Shown: positions 23,610 to 36,907, numbered from the stretch's first letter. The stretch is 64,000 nucleotides of DNA from Epichloe hybrida (GCA_019022495.1 JAFEKR010000019.1:558001-622000), one strand, 5' to 3'. Translations and numbers: made by a program. The notes: generated from the sequence alone by a model not told the origin.

Positions 23610-24746
23610 TTAAGTCCGTTAGCTTAATAGTGCGGAGAAAAATAGAGCTTATTTATATAGCTTATTTTAGTTTAGGATACTAGCTAGGTGTCACGACTAT
23701 GTTTAGGGAGATATAAACGGAGTGAAGGCTAAGGTTCTTAGTCATAGCTAGAGAGCTACTACTTAGGGGTAGGTATATAAAGGTCTTAAACTCTAACCTC
23801 CTATATCTCTTATAGGTAGTCTTTACCTAAATACCTTACTATATATATATAGCTATCTTATAGCTACTTAGTTATTTATAAAATCTAAGGCTTATCTAAG
23901 GGCTCTACTATATAAGCAGAGAATTGTATGTAGTGTAATTAATGTAGTTTTTGGGGGGTAGCTTGTAATTGTAGTGTAATTATTCCTAGGCTGTAATTAA
24001 TTAATTGTAATTGCTAGGTACATGTAATTAATTGTAGTTGTAGTTGTAATTATTACAACTACAACTACACAATTACATGTAATTGTTACTAAAAATAGAA
24101 ATATTATATATAATTAGGCTATGTTTTTCTTAGATATTCTCTTATTAATATTAATATAAGCCTTTATTTATTTACTATTTTTCTTAATTAGTTATTTAAG
24201 TTTTAATATCTAACTTTTTTAAAGATTTTACTATAACTAGGGTTATATATAATATTATAACTTTATAATAATACTATTATAGTAAATACTTTATTTTACT
24301 AATATAACTTAAAGAAAATCCTTCTTATTATATTATTTACTTTTACTATTAATTATTTTATTTTTTTGTCAATTATTATTATTATTTTAAATAAAAAATA
24401 CCCTAAACTAATATAATAATTTTAATTAATAATTTTAAAATATTTACTAGAAGTTAGTAAAACATATATTTAGTTCCTAAATACTATAATAGTACTATTA
24501 AACTAATTTAATATTACTTTTAGCATTAAAATACCTAAGGTTTAGTAAATTATATATAAATTTTATGTTTCTTATTACTATAATATATAAAGAAAGAATA
24601 TAGTATACTAATATTTATAAAGTATTAATATATAACTAATAGTATTATTTAAATATAGTTATATAGCTAGATTAAGTAATAAAAAATAAGTTTAACTTAT
24701 TTCTAGTGAGAATACTAGGACCCACTTTAAAATAATATACTATAAT

Positions 24747-25143
24747 CAGAGCTTTGTACTACACTACATCTTATAGTTTTTTTTTTTCTAACAAATAATT
24801 CATATCTAATCTTAGAAAATATATAGAGATATAAAACTTTGATTTTTAAATAGATAACTTAAAAACTACAGTGTAGTTATATATAAAAGTGGGTCCTTAG
24901 GCCGCAAATTAGAAAAACTACATTTTACTACATTTTAGTACTAAAAAAATACTACAAATGTAGTATTTGTGATTTGTGAAGCGAGGGCCCACTTTTAGAC
25001 CCACCTATATATATAGTATTTTTCTTAGAATTCTTTCTATAAGATTACGTGATTTTTAGGATTATAACTTTAATTATAAGCTAGATACAAAAATAAATAG
25101 AAATACTACAAGAAATACTACACTACACAAGTGCAAAGCTCTG
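24747..25143. mobile_element. hAT-type MITE (397 bp) nested in hAT element 1
   Basis: The ends are CAGAGCTTTG on the left and CAAAGCTCTG on the right, perfect over at least 10 bp. Exact 8-bp duplications ACTATAAT lie at 24739-24746 and 25144-25151. Subterminal TACTACACTACA motifs are shared with hAT element 2. It has no coding capacity. Confidence 0.9.
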
Positions 25144-25189
25144 ACTATAATTACTAAAATAACTTAAGTAAGTCTAATAACTCTAATTA

Positions 25190-25700
25190 TAATTAGTTAA
25201 ATCTATTTTTAGAAGCAATTTAGGGACCCACTTTTATTTTATATATATAATAATTTACTTTATAACTATAATAACTTACATAACTTTGATGTAAATTAGT
25301 AAAACATGTCTATAGAAATCCTATTAAGACCCACTTTTATTCTATATATATAACTACTATTATAACTATAATTACTAAAATAACTAAAATAACTTAAGTA
25401 AGTCTAATAACTCTAATTATAATTAGTTAAACCTATTTTTAAACATAAAACTAGGATCCACTTTTATTTTATATATTATAACTACTTTAATAACTATAAT
25501 AACTCTAATAACTCTAATAAGCTTTATTATAGTTAGTTAAACTTGTTTGAAGATATAATACTAAGACCCACTTTTATTTTATATACTATAACTACTTCAA
25601 TAACTATATTAACTTTAATAAGCTTTATTATAGTTAGTTAAACCTATTTTAAGATATATTACTAGGACTTACTTTTATTTTATATACTATAATTACTTTT
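25190..25700. repeat. Tandem ~100-bp repeats (inverse orientation to those at 27950-28760)
   Basis: About five units share the core GACCCACTTTTATTTTATAT, then ACTATAACTACTT and AATAAGCTTTATTATAGTTAG. The reverse complement of this unit makes up the satellite in hAT element 2. Confidence 0.75.
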
Positions 25701-25932
25701 ATTATAATATTTAAAAATATAAAAGAGAAAGTTATTTTATTTTATTAATATTTTAAAAAACCTTAAAATACTAAATAATTAAAAAGTTTAGCTTTTCCTA
25801 TAGTAATTTACTTATTTATACTTATACTTATATTTTATTATTTTATTACTTATTTATTTTTAATTAAACTTTAACACTAATAATATTTTAAGTTATATAA
25901 AGTTTTAAGTTATATAAAGAATATAAAATATA

Positions 25933-26020
25933 CTATTATAAGCTATTATAAGCTATTATAAGCTATTATAAGCTATTATAAGCTATTATAAGCTATTATA
26001 AGCTATTATAAGCTATTATA
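25933..26020. repeat. 10-bp minisatellite AGCTATTATA
   Basis: Eight perfect AGCTATTATA units occupy 25941-26020, preceded by a partial unit. It lies in the subterminal part of hAT element 1. Confidence 0.95.
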
Positions 26021-26492
26021 TTACTATTCTATTACTATTACTATAATTATAACTATTATTACTAAAATAATTACATGTAATTGTGTAGTTGTAATTGTAA
26101 TTGTTAATTTGTAATTGTAATTAATTGTAATTGTAAAATTTGGGTTGTAATTAATTGTAATTGTAGTTGTAGTTGTAATTAATTGTAATTATTACAACTA
26201 CAACTACACAATTACATTTGTAGTTGTAATTAAATACAATCCTCTGTATATAACTATCCTATCTATAGCCCCTTAGCCTCTATACTCCTAATCAGAGCAT
26301 TGCACTACAATGTGTATTGTAGTGTAGTTTTTGTAGTGTAGTGTAGTAACTACACTATAAACTACACTACACTATAAACTACACTAACTATAAAGGGAAA
26401 AAAACTACACTACATTACACTATAAATTTATTTTTATAAACTACACTAACTACAAACACTACAAATGTAGTGTTAGTAAAAATATTTAATTT

Positions 26493-26870
26493 TAGCTTAT
26501 AATAGCTTATAATAGCTTATAATAGCTTATAATAGCTTATAATAGCTTATAATAGCTTATAATAGCTTATAATAGCTTATAATAGCTTATAATAGCTTAT
26601 AATAGCTTATAATAGCTTATAATAGCTCATAATAGCTTATAATAGCTTATAATAGCTTATAATAGCTTATAATAGCTTATAATAGCTTATTATAGCTTAT
26701 AATAGCTTATAATAGCTTATAATAGCTTATAATAGCTTATAATAGCTTATAATAGCTTATAATAGCTTATAATAGCTTATAATAGCTTATAATAGCTTAT
26801 AATAGCTTATAATAGCTTATAATAGCTTATAATAGCTTATAATAGCTTATAATAGCTTATAATAGCTTAT
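26493..26870. repeat. 10-bp minisatellite TAGCTTATAA, about 38 copies
   Basis: Near-perfect tandem decamers with only isolated substitutions (GCTCAT, TTATTATAG). It sits about 200 bp inside the left end of hAT element 2. The same array recurs at 53904-54170 at the equivalent place in another copy. Confidence 0.97.
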
Positions 26871-27194
26871 ATATATTTACTTATATAACTTAAAATATAA
26901 TAAGTGTTAAAGTTTAATTAAAAATAAATAAGTAATAAACTAATAAAATATAAGTATAAGTATAAATAAGTAAATTACTATAAGAAAAGCTAAACTTTTT
27001 AATTATTTAGTATTTTAAGGTTTTTTAAAATATTAATAAAATAAAATAACTTTCTCTTTTATATTTTTTCATATTATAATAAAGCTAATTAAACTTATTT
27101 TATAGTTATTAACGTTTTTATAGTATATAAAATAAAAGTAGGTCTTAGTATTATATCTTAAAATAAGTTATAGTAATTATAATAAAGCTTATTG

Positions 27195-27956
27195 ATTTTT
27201 AATTTTTTTTGGGGTCATTGGCTGTGGCTAATGCATCTAATTTTCAAGGAACTAAAAAAATTACTAGTAATACCTAGCTAGTACTACATGTAATAACTAA
27301 ATTTAATAATTACTATAGTGTTAGGTAAAACATTAAGGAATAAGCTTTAAGCTATAAATTTAAGGGCTAAAAAGTTAATATAAAGTTTGTAATAAACTTT
27401 ATAGCTACGATTACGTAAGATACAGTTATAATTCGCGACCGTAGTTAAACTTAAATCCATTTAAGTTTTACTTATAGCATAAATTAAGGTAATTCCCCCT
27501 TCCTTTATAACTATGTTTGTTTTATCTCTCTATATCTCTTCTATCTTATAACTTATCCTTTAAAGCTCTAAGGCAAACTTAAACCCTAAAAAAACAACAT
27601 AACTCATCCTTAATTACAGCTAATCTAATTCCTTACATTACTAAGTAGGTTATAGGCTACCAATTAACCAATTAATAACTAACTAATTAGATAATAGTAT
27701 AGCTAAAGGTAATAAAAAAGATACCACACTATTTAAAATATTAAATAATATTATAGAAAAGAAGAAAAGTAAAGGAAAGGAAAGGAAAGATAAATCTAAC
27801 CTAAAGATAATTAATAGTATTTATAATATAAGGGAGAAGATATTAAAAAATAAGGGCAAGCCTAATAATAAGCTTTATAAGGCAGATAAAAAGAAGTTAA
27901 AGGAATGGGGTATTAGGGTGTAGTAAGCTAAGCAGTTTTACCTCGTACTCAGGAGG
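27195..27956 (-). mobile_element. Nested insertion, probably a non-LTR retrotransposon fragment
   Basis: About 760 bp of unrelated sequence interrupts the satellite, between two copies of ATAATAAAGCTTATT (about 27179-27193 and 27958-27972). Read on the minus strand it ends in an A-rich tail (AAAAAAAATTAAAAATC), as a LINE or SINE would. Because the flanking 15-mer is itself part of the satellite unit, the duplication is weak evidence. No protein domain is recognised. Confidence 0.4.
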
Positions 27957-28760
27957 GATAATAAAGCTTATTAAAGTTATTATAGTTATTAAAGTAATTA
28001 TAGTATATAAAATAAAAGTGGGTTGTAGTATTATATCTTAAAATAGGTTATAGTAGTTATAATAAAGCTCATTAGAGTTATTATAGTTATTAAAGTAGTT
28101 ATAATATATAAAATAAAAGTGAGTCCTAGTATTATATCCCAAAATAAGTTATAGTAGTTATAATAAAGCTTATTAGAGTTATTATAGTTATTAAAGTAGT
28201 TATAATATATAAAATAAAAGTGGGTCTTAGTATTATATCCCAAAATAAGTTATAGTGGTTATAATAAAGCTTATTAGAGTTATTATAGTTATTAAAGTAG
28301 CTATAGTATATAAAATAAAAGTGGGTCCTAGTATTATATCTTAAAATAGGTTTAACTAACTATAATAAAGCTTATTAAAGTTATTATAGTTATTAAAGTA
28401 GTAATAGTATATAAAATAAAAGTGGGTCTTAGTATTATATCTTAAAATAAGTTATAGTGGTTATAATAAAGCTTATTAGAGTTATTAGAGTTATTGTAGT
28501 TATTAAAGTAGCTATAGTATATAAAATAAAAGTGGGTCCTAGTATTATATCTTAAAATAAGTTTAACTAACTATAATAAAGCTTATTAAAGTTATTATAG
28601 TTATTAAAGTAGTAATAGTATATAAAATAAAAGTGGGTCCTAGTATTATATCTTAAAATAGGTTTAACTAACTATAATAAAGCTTATTAAAGTTACTATA
28701 GCTATTAAAGTAGTTATAGTATATAAAATAAAAGTGGGTCCTAGTATTATAACTAAAAAT
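27950..28760. repeat. Satellite of ~100-110-bp units, about eight copies
   Basis: Units restart at AAAAGTGGGTCCTAGTATTA near 28018, 28119, 28219, 28320, 28421, 28531, 28634 and 28735. Each continues with TATCTTAAAATAGGTT and AATAAAGCTTATTAAAGTTA. The reading frame seen across part of it at 28031-28243 is only an effect of the repeat period. Confidence 0.9.
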
Positions 28761-29502
28761 AAGTTTTAATTTTTTTGATAACTTAATTTAGTTATATAGC
28801 CTAATTTAATTAATACTATTAGTTATATATAAATACTTTATAAATATTACTATCTTTTATACTTTCTTTATATATTATAGTAAGGAGATATATAAAGGTA
28901 GTATATATAACTTCTTAAAGCTTTAGAATTATAAAGCTAAAAGTAATATTTAATTAGTTTAAATAGTAAATAAATTATTTATGCTTTTTTTAAGTTTTTA
29001 TCCTATTAATTATAATATATAAGTACTAAGTATATACTTTATTAACTTCTAGTTATTTCTTCTAAGTTACTAATTAATTTTATTATATTAGTTTAGGGTA
29101 TTATTACAATTAGAAATAATAATAATAATAATAATAATAGAAAATAACTCTTAGTAATAGTAAATAAAATAATAAAAAGGGTTTTCTTAAAGTTATATTA
29201 GTAAAGAAAAGTATTAAGAATAATAGTCTTATAAAAAACTTATAATAGTACTTATAACCCTAGTTATAATAAAATCTATAAAAGGTTATAATCTTATAAC
29301 TTAAATAACTAATTTAATAAAATAGCTGATAATATAAGTATAAGAATAATAGCTTTCTTCTAATTAGTATATTAATACTACTATATAAAAAGACCCACTT
29401 TTTATTTACCTAACACTACATTTGTAGTTTTTGTAGTGTAGTGTAGTTAGTGTATTTAGTAACTACACTAACTACACTACAAACAATGCTCTGCTCCTAA
29501 TA

Positions 29503-32500
29503 TACTACCCCCCTAATATATAATTATCCTTAATTAAAAAGAGCTACTTAGCTAGTATATATATACTACGCATAACCTATAGTAATACTTATATTACTAG
29601 CTATACTATTAGTATATAGTATTACGTCTGCTTTAAATAATAAGATAGATATTATAAAGTCCTAGGTAATCCTTCTTATAACCTCTAGATTATAAATAGC
29701 TATACACTTACTACTTTATTACCTTTAATATATATACCTCTATCTAGTAAGTTATTAGCACTAAGTAAATAGACTACCTATATTAAAATTCATAATTAGG
29801 TTAAATAAATAAGGTAACACACGCTATTAAAAACAAATAACTTCTTATTTAATATTAGGGATATTATATTAATCTTACTAGGAGTTTGTAGCTAGCGTGC
29901 GTATCTGCTAGTAGTAGTTATAACTATAAATATTATAATTCCTAGATTAGCTACCTATAATATATAAATTACTTAAGGGTTTAGGGCTAATATAAAAAAG
30001 GCTTACTTTCCCTTACTTTTATATACTTTTCTTCCCTCTATATCCTCCCTTTAGTATTATAAGTTACCCTTACTTATAAGCTAGTAGCTTTATAGCTTTT
30101 CTTTTAGTAGTTACTAATATCTTATAGCTTTACTTTATTATTTATATCTATCCTTATCTAAAATATCTAAATTCTCTTAAACGCTAAAAGGTTAGTTACT
30201 TATCTTCTACTTATAAGTTTCTTATAGTATATTACTACTAACTTACTAGTAGTTAATAATATCTTCTATATAAGCTATTACTTTACTAATATTACCTCCC
30301 TCTAGTAAGAAGAATTCCTTAATATTTCCTATAAAGTCTCCTAGTAAGAAGTATATAGCTTTAAAAATCTTAATATAAGTATAATATCTTTACCTCCTAG
30401 TGTTTACCTTACTAACTTATAGCTAGTAGTACTAGTAAAATAAAAATTCCTTATATTTATTATATATAGTAAGTTATAATATAAGCTATTATACTTAAAG
30501 ATAGTAATAGTATAAAGCTATAATATCTTATTAAAGGTAAATCTATCCTAATCTAATATACTAATTCTCTAAGTATAACTTTACTACTATCTTACTATAT
30601 ATTACTCCTAACTTATATAAATAACTTAATAAAATACGCCTATTATACGCATAATAATAAGGATTACACTAGGGTTTATCCTCTCTTTCTTACTACTAAT
30701 ATATATACTAATATACTACTAGTGTCCTACTTAGTTTACTTAGTTATACTATATACTCTTTAAGCGTATTAATGCTTATAGTAATCCTAAAGATAATCTA
30801 TACTTTCTTAATAATATATATATCTTTTATTTCCCTAACTTAGTTACTACTAATATACTACTAGTATTTAATATATATAAAATATAAACTTTATAATATA
30901 CTCCTAACTACTAAAAATACTAATAAGCATAGTTAGGTAAGGTAGGCGTGACTTATAGTAAAAGTTATATATAAGGCTAACGCTAATAAATAAGTTACTA
31001 TATTACTACTTAATAATACTATTAATCTAGAAGTCTAGATTAATATTTCTAATAGCTTACGTTTTATTACATAAAACCTTCTATTTATATGTATTTCTAT
31101 GCTCTAGCTTTTAGCTTTACTAACTTACTAGTAACTTACTACTAATATATTTATGCTTCCTACTTATATTAGGCTACTAGACCTCCCTAGTAAGCTTTAT
31201 ACGTATATATATAAGAAGGGGGATTCCTCTAATAATAAAAACAAATCAAAATAGGTAGGTAATGTGTTAATAAAGTGATTAGTATAAAGTAACTACAAGT
31301 TAGGTTATCTAAAGTTTAAGAAATTATCTAGATTTTTTTTATATATTACTACTACTATCTGAACTCTACTAAATACACCTCTATGCCCATAAACTAGCTA
31401 CTTAATTACCACTTATAATCCTTAATAATATCTATTATAATAAAGTCTCTTTTCTTTACCTAAGAATTCTCTAAAGCATTATAGCCCTTCTATTTAACTA
31501 GGTATTTATAATATCTCCTATTATAGTAATATAATATAATTCTTTTAACTTTAAACTCCTATTTATTATCCGCAACGTTCTCTTGTAGCAAGGATATATC
31601 TTTTACGCTAGATAAGTCCCTTATAAATAGTTTAAGGTTTATAATATTAAAAATATTATATAAACGCGTTCTAGGTGGTAGCTTTAATTAATATACTAAT
31701 CTATAAGTACTAATTACCTTTTTGATTTTATAAGAGCTTAAATACTTTACACTTAGCTTCCTACTAGGTTACTATAGGTTAATATTCTTTATCAATAATA
31801 ACTCTAAACTTTATTAGGGTCCGCTTCTTATTATAGTATTTTATATACTAAGCCTATAAGTTACTTAGAAGCTACTTAATTACTATATATCTATCTCTTA
31901 GTGTAGTAGCATAAGTCTTTGCCTAGTTATTTACTATAGGAATATTTATAACCGCTTACTATAGTCCCCTAGGGTTATAGCCTTATAGCGCCTTAGCTAG
32001 GGTATAGCTATAAGTTAAATAAATACTTATATTATATATAAACTACGTTATTAAAAGATTATTAGCCTAATTAGTTTAATTAAAGTAAGTAAAAGCTCTT
32101 AAATAATGCTCTAAAACTTAGTTTAAATATTCTATTTAACTATCTATTTATAGGTAAAATATAGTACTTAGTTACTACTTAGTTATAATAAGATAGTAAA
32201 AGGTTATCTAAAACCTGCTAGTAAAAGTTAAACTATAGTCTATAATAATGCCTTCTAAGGCACTATAATCCCTAAAAACATACTCTAGGAATATAGTAGC
32301 TAACCTATTACTAGTTATCTATATTAAAATAAGGATATAAATACTATATTTTATAAAATAGTTTATAATAACTAGGATTATATCGTAAGTCTAATTTACG
32401 TCTTTTATAGGTAGTAGCCCTATAATAAAATCTATTAATAATTCTTAAAAAAGCTAATTAAGCACTAGTAGCGTAGCTAGCTTACTATAAGGTTTGTGGT

Positions 32501-35500
32501 GCCTTAGCTTTAAAGTCTAATAGCTTATATAAGTTTATATATATAACTTAGTGTCTTTCTTTATTATTAGCTAGTAATACTAACTTATAATCTAATAAAG
32601 GGTCTTACTAACTCCCTAGTAGCTTACTACTAGGTTATTATAGGTAAGTAGTAAAATTTCCTTTCTTATACCTACTAGAATAAAAACTCTATCTTAAAAT
32701 ATTAATAGCTTAGAGGGCCTAATAAACTATATTTATAATGCTTTAAGGTTACTACTCTTAAGTAGCTTCCTATAACCTATAGTAAAGTTATTACCTTACT
32801 ATACTTAAAATAATATAACTTAAATTAAAGTCTCTAATTCTATATACATAGGATATATATTACGTATAAACTTAGAAGAGGTTTGCTAGACTACTTATAT
32901 TCTTACTATAATACCACTATAAGTAGCTAGCTTATAGTGTGCTTTTAGACTTATAGATAAATTATAGCTAAGTAGTGTTTTAAGGGGGCGCTTATATTAC
33001 TTACTAACTACTAACCTAGCTAGACTCCTAACCTATAAGCTTACTAGACTTATAGAAATATTAATAAATATAGATAAGATATAACCTTACTACTTATAAT
33101 TAGCAGACTTAGTTAGCGTACTACTTATAGGCTTTATAAGACTATTAGGTTCCTTAATAATATAATTAAGTTATATTTTCTTAAAACCCTAGAGGCTATT
33201 GTAGCCCTTATAGTATTCTTATAATAAACTATTAGCTATACTAAGTAATATAATCTTAGGACTTATAACTATACTATTACTTATATAGTGTCCTTACTAC
33301 TTAGCATCTAAAAACTTAAATAAGAAGCTAAGTAGCTATAAGAACATAGCCTTTGCCTTATGCTTCTTACTAATATAATCTACTCTTCTTAATAAGGTAT
33401 TAGTAGGATTTAACTTACTTATATAATATTTAATCCTAAAATTAAATAGATAAAGCTTATCTAATACTATTACCTACTTACTAGTTAGCTTTAGCTTTAT
33501 AGCTAGGTACTTATAATTTAAATAGTTTATTATAACTATAATCTAATAAGTTAAATACATAAGGTAATATCTCTAAGCTTAAAATACCTCTTAGATTGCT
33601 AATAAAATTAAATAGATAAAGCTTATCTAATACTATTACCTACTTACTAGTTAGCTTTAGCTTTATAGCTAGGTACTTATAATTTAAATAGTTTATTATA
33701 ACTATAATCTAATAAGTTAAATACATAAGGTAATATCTCTAAGCTTAAAATACCTCTTAGATTGCTAATAACTTAGTGTCTAGGGTTAAGTAGCAAAGTT
33801 TAATATTAGTTAACTTCCTTAAAAAATACGCTACTAGGTGCTAGCTACCTAGCACTAATATTATAAGTATAGCTTTAATTACATAACTAGATGCGTCTAT
33901 CTTTACTCTTAGCAAATAAAGTAAGTTAAAGTATACTAAAATTAGTGCCTCCTAGAACTTCTTCTAGAGTTCTCTAAACACTATAAGTTTACTAGGCTCT
34001 AGCTTAAACTCCACTAGTTAGACACCTTTTAGATAGTTTATTAGTAGGATTACTACCTTACTATACTATTTTATAAAGTATTAGTAAAACCCTATAAACC
34101 TAAGAAATAATTAAATATTAAACACACTACTAGGTATTAGCTAGGTTATAATAGCTTTAACTTATAATGGTTTTATCTTAATGCCTTTCTTAAATATAAT
34201 AAAACCTAGGAATTTTACCTTTATAACTAAAAATTAGTACTTTTTAAGGTTAATATAGAGATTTACATCCTAAAGTCACTCTAGCACCCTTTTAATATAC
34301 TCTATATATCTTATAGGGTTACTACTATATATTAGGGTGTTATTAAGGTAAATAATATAAAATTTATTTATAAACCCCTTAAGGGCATTATTCATATATT
34401 CCTAAAAAGTAGCTAGCATATTTACTAACCTAAATAGCATTATAAAATATTTAAAGTGCCTATAGTAGTAACAGAATGCTATTTTCCACTCATTACCCTC
34501 GCGGATATGTAGCTAGTGGTATGCTTCTTAAAGATTTAGTAATATAAAAATCTTTATGCTTACTAATTAATTAAGGATTTTAGAGATTAGTAGTAAAGGG
34601 GCCTTATTTTTAATAGTAATCCTATTAAGGCCCTTATAATCCATATAAAGCCTTAATTTCCCTGATTTTTTTAGAATAAATAAAATTAGGGCTCTTACTA
34701 GGCTTATTAATCTTCTAATTTACCTTTTCTCCTATACACTTACTAGGTACTCCCTAAGCACTTCTAGCTCTTTTTTAGCTAGGTTATATATAAGTCCCTA
34801 GGGTAGTTATTTTCCCTCTTCTAATTTAATTATATAAGTGTAACTACCTAATTCTAGGAGCTTACTAGCTAGCTTCTTTAAAAACATATCTATAAATTCT
34901 ATGTACTTTTCTAGAATTTACTATAGGGGTATGTTATTATCTATCTCTTATATAGATACTACTAATTCTTTATAAAACACTGCCTAGAGCACTATTATGC
35001 TTCTTAGTTTTTTCTTCTTTAATATATAAGCATATTTTACTACTATTACTATAACTACACTATAACTTAGGTTATTACTTGCTATATTACTTATTAATAA
35101 ATTTTTATTAGTATTTTCTTCTATTACCTTTAGGTTAACTACCTTAATCTTTAGTAATACTAGTAATAGTATAATAAAAGACTACTTTACTACCTTATAT
35201 AATTATTACTTACTTACTACAAAAGTAATATAATCTTAGGTTATTAGAAACCTCTAGAAACCCTACTTCTAGTCTATTACTATAGGTTTATACTCTAAGG
35301 TCTAGTCTATCCCTAGGAGCATTCCCTCTCCTATATTAGTAATATAGTAGCTAACTTAGCAAACCTTTATATAGCTTATACTATCTTTTACCTTAACTAG
35401 TCTATATAAGATTCCCTAGTGTAGGATCTTATCCTTACTTATGCTTTCTAGTATTATCTTTAATTTTTCTATGTTCTTCTAATCCTATTTTAATAATAAT

Positions 35501-36907
35501 TTAGGGTAGATTATTAAATGTTTTGCGCTTATATTAAATAGCGCTAGTATTACTAACTAGCAGTTATCTTGCTATAAGGACACTTATATTCTTATTCTCT
35601 TATCTATAGGTTTTTTTATAGTAAAACTATTATCCTAGGCCTAAGCTAAACTAATTAGAATCTTATTTAATCTAAGGTTTTATTACTACTATTCTTATAC
35701 TTCTTAGTAATATACCTATTACTTTTATAAATTAAGTAGTTTACTATATTATATTTATTTACACTATATCTAGGGCTACTATATTTATAGTATATAAATA
35801 GTCTTTAGTCTATGCTAGGTTACTATAAGCTTTACTATAAGTTATTTATAAGGGAGCTAGAGTGTTATCTCTTATTACTCCTACCCTCCTTATTATAATT
35901 TCTATTATAATTACTTAATATAGATATTATTATAACTTTAGCCTTTTTCCCCTAACCCTATAAGTAACTCTAAGATATTAGGAACTCTTAGCTAACTATA
36001 TACTTCCTTATAGTATTATTTAAGCTATTTAGAAAAATTACTATTCTTAAGTATATAAGGATTTAGTTAGGTAATTTTACTTTTACCTTTATTTAAAGTC
36101 TTAGAAAAGATTAAAAAAACTAATTACTTTTTTACCTAAGATTTAGTAGTGTTCTAGTAGCTTCTAAGTATTATATATCTTTATTTATTACTCTAGTATT
36201 TAGCTAGGATATAAATCTATTCTAGGTATAAGCTAAGTAGTTAACTAACTTATTTACTATTATATAATATATTTACTATTACTTTACATTATTAGCTAAG
36301 TAGTTACTAGTATATACTACCTTTATTTTATTATCCTAAAAGGTTCTTAGGTCTAGCTTAAATAGTATATTTAAATCTACTAGGTATGCTTATAGATTCT
36401 TATAGGTGTTACCTTTATATATAGGTACCTTATACTATATCTTAATAAAGCTTTATAAGTATATATTTATTATAAACTTAGTATTAAGTAAGAAATCTAG
36501 AAATAAGGGAATTCTCTATATATTTATCTAAGGGGTAATTATAGGTTCTCTACCTAATCTAGCTAATTATAGGTTTACTTCTATTTCCTTAAGCTACGCT
36601 TTTATATCTAAGATCTTCTTTCTTATATAAGCATTTTATAGCTTAGCTTATATAACCTTATATTACTTCTATAGCTTATTTAGATTATTATTATTACTAG
36701 ATTTAGTATTACTACTTTAGTTAGGTAGTATTTACTATACTCTCTTATAGTCTATAATTAAGGTGTTCTAGTTACTACTTAGTTACTATAAAGTTAAAGC
36801 TTCCTTACTAGGTAGTATAGGTGTATTTTAGGTAAATATTTTATAGCTTCTTTATATTTAAATCTAGCTAATAGTTTATTTTCCTTAAAGGGTTTAAGAG
36901 TTTAACT
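29503..36907 (-). pseudogene. Gypsy A internal region: gag-pol (degraded)
   Basis: This is the internal region (7,405 bp) of a Ty3/gypsy element, read on the minus strand. It mirrors the plus-strand copy after 57577. The reverse transcriptase begins near 34665 (the GKLRLYINYKGLNRI block in the other copy). Integrase lies toward 31000-33000 and gag toward 35500-36900. The frame is interrupted by dozens of TAA/TAG codons at Gln and Trp positions. A 166-bp tandem duplication is present at 33437-33768 and is absent from the other copy. No active product is expected. Confidence 0.8.
33437..33768. repeat. 166-bp tandem duplication inside gypsy A
   Basis: The segment 33437-33602 is repeated at 33603-33768 with no difference that I can see. 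It contains GATAAAGCTTATCTAATACT. The equivalent place in gypsy B (near 60880) has one copy. Confidence 0.9.

Larger units (their letters stand above)
23917..26246. mobile_element. hAT-type element 1 (non-autonomous, 2,330 bp)
   Basis: The terminal inverted repeats are CAGAGAATTGTA on the left and TACAATCCTCTG on the right (one mismatch). Flanking 8-bp duplications are TATATAAG and TATATAAC. An 8-bp duplication plus CAGAG ends indicates the hAT superfamily. Subterminal regions are packed with TGTAATT/AATTACA motifs in both orientations. The interior holds a smaller hAT-type element, a set of about 100-bp repeats and a 10-bp array. No transposase reading is visible. Confidence 0.8.
26293..29493. 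mobile_element. hAT-type element 2 (3,201 bp)
   Basis: The ends are CAGAGCATTG and CAATGCTCTG, perfect over 10 bp. Exact 8-bp duplications CTCCTAAT lie at 26285-26292 and 29494-29501. Subterminal TGTAGTGTAGT/ACTACACTACA motifs are abundant at both ends. The interior holds a 10-bp array (26493-26870), a ~100-bp satellite (27950-28760) and an apparent nested insertion (27195-27956). No transposase reading was found, so it looks non-autonomous. A second copy of its left end starts at 53702. Confidence 0.88.
23689..29502 (-). repeat. 3' LTR of gypsy A, interrupted twice
   Basis: The LTR pieces are 23689-23916, 26255-26292 and base 29502. The 8-bp duplications TATATAAG/TATATAAC (23909-23916 and 26247-26254) and CTCCTAAT (26285-26292 and 29494-29501) mark the two insertions. 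The pieces align in order with the intact LTR at 36908-37174. Confidence 0.9.

Noticed and set aside
26493..26870. CRISPR-like array
   Set aside because: The repeats are contiguous 10-mers with no spacers, inside a fungal hAT-type element.
28031..28243. 70-codon minus-strand frame
   Set aside because: It spans the ~100-bp satellite; Tyr/Asn-rich low-complexity text from the repeat.
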